A DNA stretch of 8,584 nt from Omnitrophica WOR_2 bacterium RIFCSPHIGHO2_02_FULL_52_10 (GTDB taxonomy: Bacteria; Omnitrophota; Gorgyraeia; Zapsychrales; Zapsychraceae): positions 1 through 8,584 of the forward strand of contig MHGR01000025.1 in the NCBI GenBank assembly GCA_001805655.1, given 5' to 3'. Below, in pieces: positions 6,854 to 8,584 of this stretch (positions within the stretch are counted from its first letter, which is position 1; the number at the start of each line of letters is the position of its first letter). The position numbers were made by a program, and so were the translations under genes. Below the pieces are notes generated by a model. The model saw only the letters and a program-made list of their open reading frames with translations. It searched no databases and was not told the origin of the DNA.

Positions 6854-8584
6854 TTATGACCAGAAATCCTCGGCCTCGGCGCCGCTTTTGACAAAGTCTC
6901 CTTGGAGATACGTTTTCATTGTCTCATTTTCAGCGGAAGGCGTGAATCCGGTTGTCGCCGGTTTCCATACACCTACCCCATTGAGCCCCCCGTCTTCGGC
7001 CTTGGTGATCCTCACCAGAGTTTCTTTAGGGACAGTGTTAACGGCATGGTTATCCGCTTCTCCGCCAAAAATAAATGACATAAACGACTTGGCTTTATGA
7101 AAGAGGGTGTCGGTTTGATGCATCGGCATATGCCAATTACGGGTGACGCTTTGCTGCGAACCATAACGATAGTTGGACTGGTACATCCCCCCCTCGGAAA
7201 GGGCCCGCTTGTCGGGGCGTGTTTCATGGGCCTTAACGGATTTCTCTGTCGCGATATACGTCCCGTGTTTCATCATCACAATGTGATAAGGATAGGCCGG
7301 ATTATATTTCACGCGCAGCATCAACCGGGTGACTTTGTAAAAAGGATCATCTGGTTTAGCCCCCACATACGGCCGGTCGGCCGGATTGGCATCCACGTAA
7401 ACATAATCGCCATCATTGATCCCCATGTCTTGAGCGGCTTGGGGGTTAAGATGGATCTGCTGTTCGCCGACGCCGGGAGATCGTTTATCCATACGATAAG
7501 GATCACCAAAATTAGAATCCCAAATCTGGTGCCAATCCACGTTGCTCCACATTGAATGCACCCGATGCCGCGTCTTAGGCGTTAAGCAATAGAATTTAAA
7601 GCCGCGGTCCCAGAGAAAATTCGAGGTCTTTTTGACCTCCGGCCACGGCATCTTGATATTACGGATCGTTCGCTTATCCCAATGTTCCTCGTTCAGCGGG
7701 ATCCCATAATCATTCGGACGAATGTAAGGATTGCTGCTGACGATCACATTCTGCATATACGGGGTTGCCTCCGGCCCCTCGCGATGGACGATAAAATTCT
7801 CGCCATATTCAATAGCCTCCGGGACATCGGTGTAAGCGTGCAATCTCCCCGTATCTGTATAAAATGGCTGGCTTTCATGAATCTGTTCCCAAAATGGAAT
7901 GCGGGGATATGTCCTAAAAAGCATCAACGCCCCGCCGGAAGGACCATGCTTGCCAGCCATAATATCTTTAAGTTGATACCCCGTGGTCGTTGTTGATGAA
8001 TCCAGCAATCTCTGAATATAAACTTCGCGCTGGCCTTCCAGGGCAAATTTCCAATAGTCATAAAAACGCTTATCTCCCGTCAGTTCGCCTAACTTGGCGG
8101 CGATCTGGGCAAGGATCATGATGTCGTCGCGGCTATCGAAAACGGGCGGGATCCCGCCTTTCCAGATCTGCAGGAACGGATTGGAGCATGAGGCGGTTAC
8201 CTCTAACCCTTCAAATTCTAGCCAGCTATTGGCGGGCAGGGCAATATCCGAATATTCAATGGACCCGGTCATCTGGATATCAATGGACACGATCATTTCG
8301 ACATTCGGATTGACATTCTTGATCATCTCATAGCAGTGCTTCGCGTTGTTGATAAGGTTTACATTTGTGAACATCATTGCCTTTGTTGGACTTGGCATGT
8401 GGGTCTGCCCGGTAAAAACCTTGCGCCCTTCTTTGGGCGTGTCGACAATGAGCGGCCGATCACTATGATTCCAATAAGCCGGCTCTTCATCCTTAAAATA
8501 GGCATGGGCTTTAACATCTTTCCCGTGGACGGCGGGATCCAGGGTCGGCTGAAACGGATCTTCGGCCACCCATCCTTTGAACCC
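6854..8584 (-). CDS. nxrA: Nitrite oxidoreductase alpha subunit, NxrA type (C-terminal part, start outside window)
   Basis: The frame is open to the window edge (first visible residues GFKGWVAEDP), giving 576 C-terminal residues of a protein expected to be about 1,100-1,150 long. A GTG codon at 8569 lies inside the gene and is not a start. The sequence fits the Nitrospira/Nitrospina/anammox-type NxrA in the DMSO reductase superfamily: SIEYSDIALPANSWLEFEG early on (about residues 108-126), then CLTPKTRHRVHSMWSNVDW, the molybdopterin dinucleotide-binding region with DGDYVYVDANPADRPYVG, RVKYNPAYPYHIVMMKHG, and VPKETLVRITKAEDGG near the end. NxrA catalyses nitrite/nitrate interconversion at a Mo-bisPGD centre and usually works with an iron-sulfur NxrB; here no nxrB follows, so it must lie outside the window if present. 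The Fe-S and Mo-ligand residues are not visible. The protein ends in AEDFWS, a tail shared with the next gene. Related enzymes such as chlorate reductases are less likely, but substrate is inferred. Confidence 0.8.
   Translation of the reverse strand, partial: GFKGWVAEDPFQPTLDPAVHGKDVKAHAYFKDEEPAYWNHSDRPLIVDTPKEGRKVFTGQTHMPSPTKAMMFTNVNLINNAKHCYEMIKNVNPNVEMIVSIDIQMTGSIEYSDIALPANSWLEFEGLEVTASCSNPFLQIWKGGIPPVFDSRDDIMILAQIAAKLGELTGDKRFYDYWKFALEGQREVYIQRLLDSSTTTTGYQLKDIMAGKHGPSGGALMLFRTYPRIPFWEQIHESQPFYTDTGRLHAYTDVPEAIEYGENFIVHREGPEATPYMQNVIVSSNPYIRPNDYGIPLNEEHWDKRTIRNIKMPWPEVKKTSNFLWDRGFKFYCLTPKTRHRVHSMWSNVDWHQIWDSNFGDPYRMDKRSPGVGEQQIHLNPQAAQDMGINDGDYVYVDANPADRPYVGAKPDDPFYKVTRLMLRVKYNPAYPYHIVMMKHGTYIATEKSVKAHETRPDKRALSEGGMYQSNYRYGSQQSVTRNWHMPMHQTDTLFHKAKSFMSFIFGGEADNHAVNTVPKETLVRITKAEDGGLNGVGVWKPATTGFTPSAENETMKTYLQGDFVKSGAEAEDFWS

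Larger units (their letters stand above)
1..8584 (-). other. Single polycistronic redox operon, open at both ends
   Basis: Eight same-strand coding regions are separated by 20, 32, 2, 15, 30, 1 and 29 bases in transcription order. I found no hairpin followed by a T-run and no convincing promoter between genes. The two ends are cut inside genes, so the promoter and terminator are outside the window. Confidence 0.75.

Noticed and set aside
6854..8569. GTG at 8569 as the start of a complete 571-residue protein
   Set aside because: The frame stays open to the window edge, and the product would be a half-enzyme without the Mo and Fe-S binding N-terminal domains.

Overview
This is a densely packed, one-strand (minus) redox operon, read from the right end of the window to the left. 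All eight coding regions point the same way. Gaps between them are only about 1-32 bases, and I see no terminator hairpin or convincing internal promoter, so one long transcript is likely. It enters the window inside a large molybdenum-enzyme gene and leaves it inside a small gene, so it extends beyond both ends. There is no intergenic stretch over 300 bases, and I see no RNA gene, IS element or CRISPR array.

Order of transcription: (1) the C-terminal half of a nitrite oxidoreductase alpha subunit (NxrA type, DMSO reductase superfamily); (2) a 74-residue soluble protein of unknown function; (3, 4) two tandem, exported di-heme cytochrome c peroxidase-like proteins; (5) a Tat-exported Rieske [2Fe-2S] protein; (6) a 918-residue molybdopterin catalytic subunit of the arsenite oxidase (AioA) / iodate reductase (IdrA) branch; (7) an exported di-heme cytochrome c, probably a lipoprotein; (8) the start of a second copy of the 74-residue protein, cut off by the window edge.

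Genes 3-6 have exactly the content of the described iodate reductase cluster (IdrA, IdrB and two di-heme peroxidases IdrP1 and IdrP2), but with the peroxidase genes first. The catalytic subunit has the AioA-type [3Fe-4S] ligand pattern and the conserved Arg/His pair of the AioA pocket, but no Glu where AioA binds arsenite. This favours an Idr-like substrate over arsenite. All of these parts would work in the periplasm: the Mo subunit would be carried out with its Tat-tagged Rieske partner, and electrons would pass through the Rieske protein to the cytochromes.

The unusual point is the direct linkage of an NxrA-type enzyme to an Idr/Aio-like module, with a near-identical small protein after each one. 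One possible reading is a redox circuit joining nitrogen oxyanions with iodate or another oxyanion. The substrate and direction cannot be fixed from sequence alone.

Organism: the NxrA segment resembles the periplasmic NxrA of the Nitrospira/Nitrospina/anammox lineage, and base composition looks fairly balanced. A member of that broad group of nitrogen-cycling bacteria, or an uncultured lineage that received these genes, is plausible, but I cannot name a taxon.
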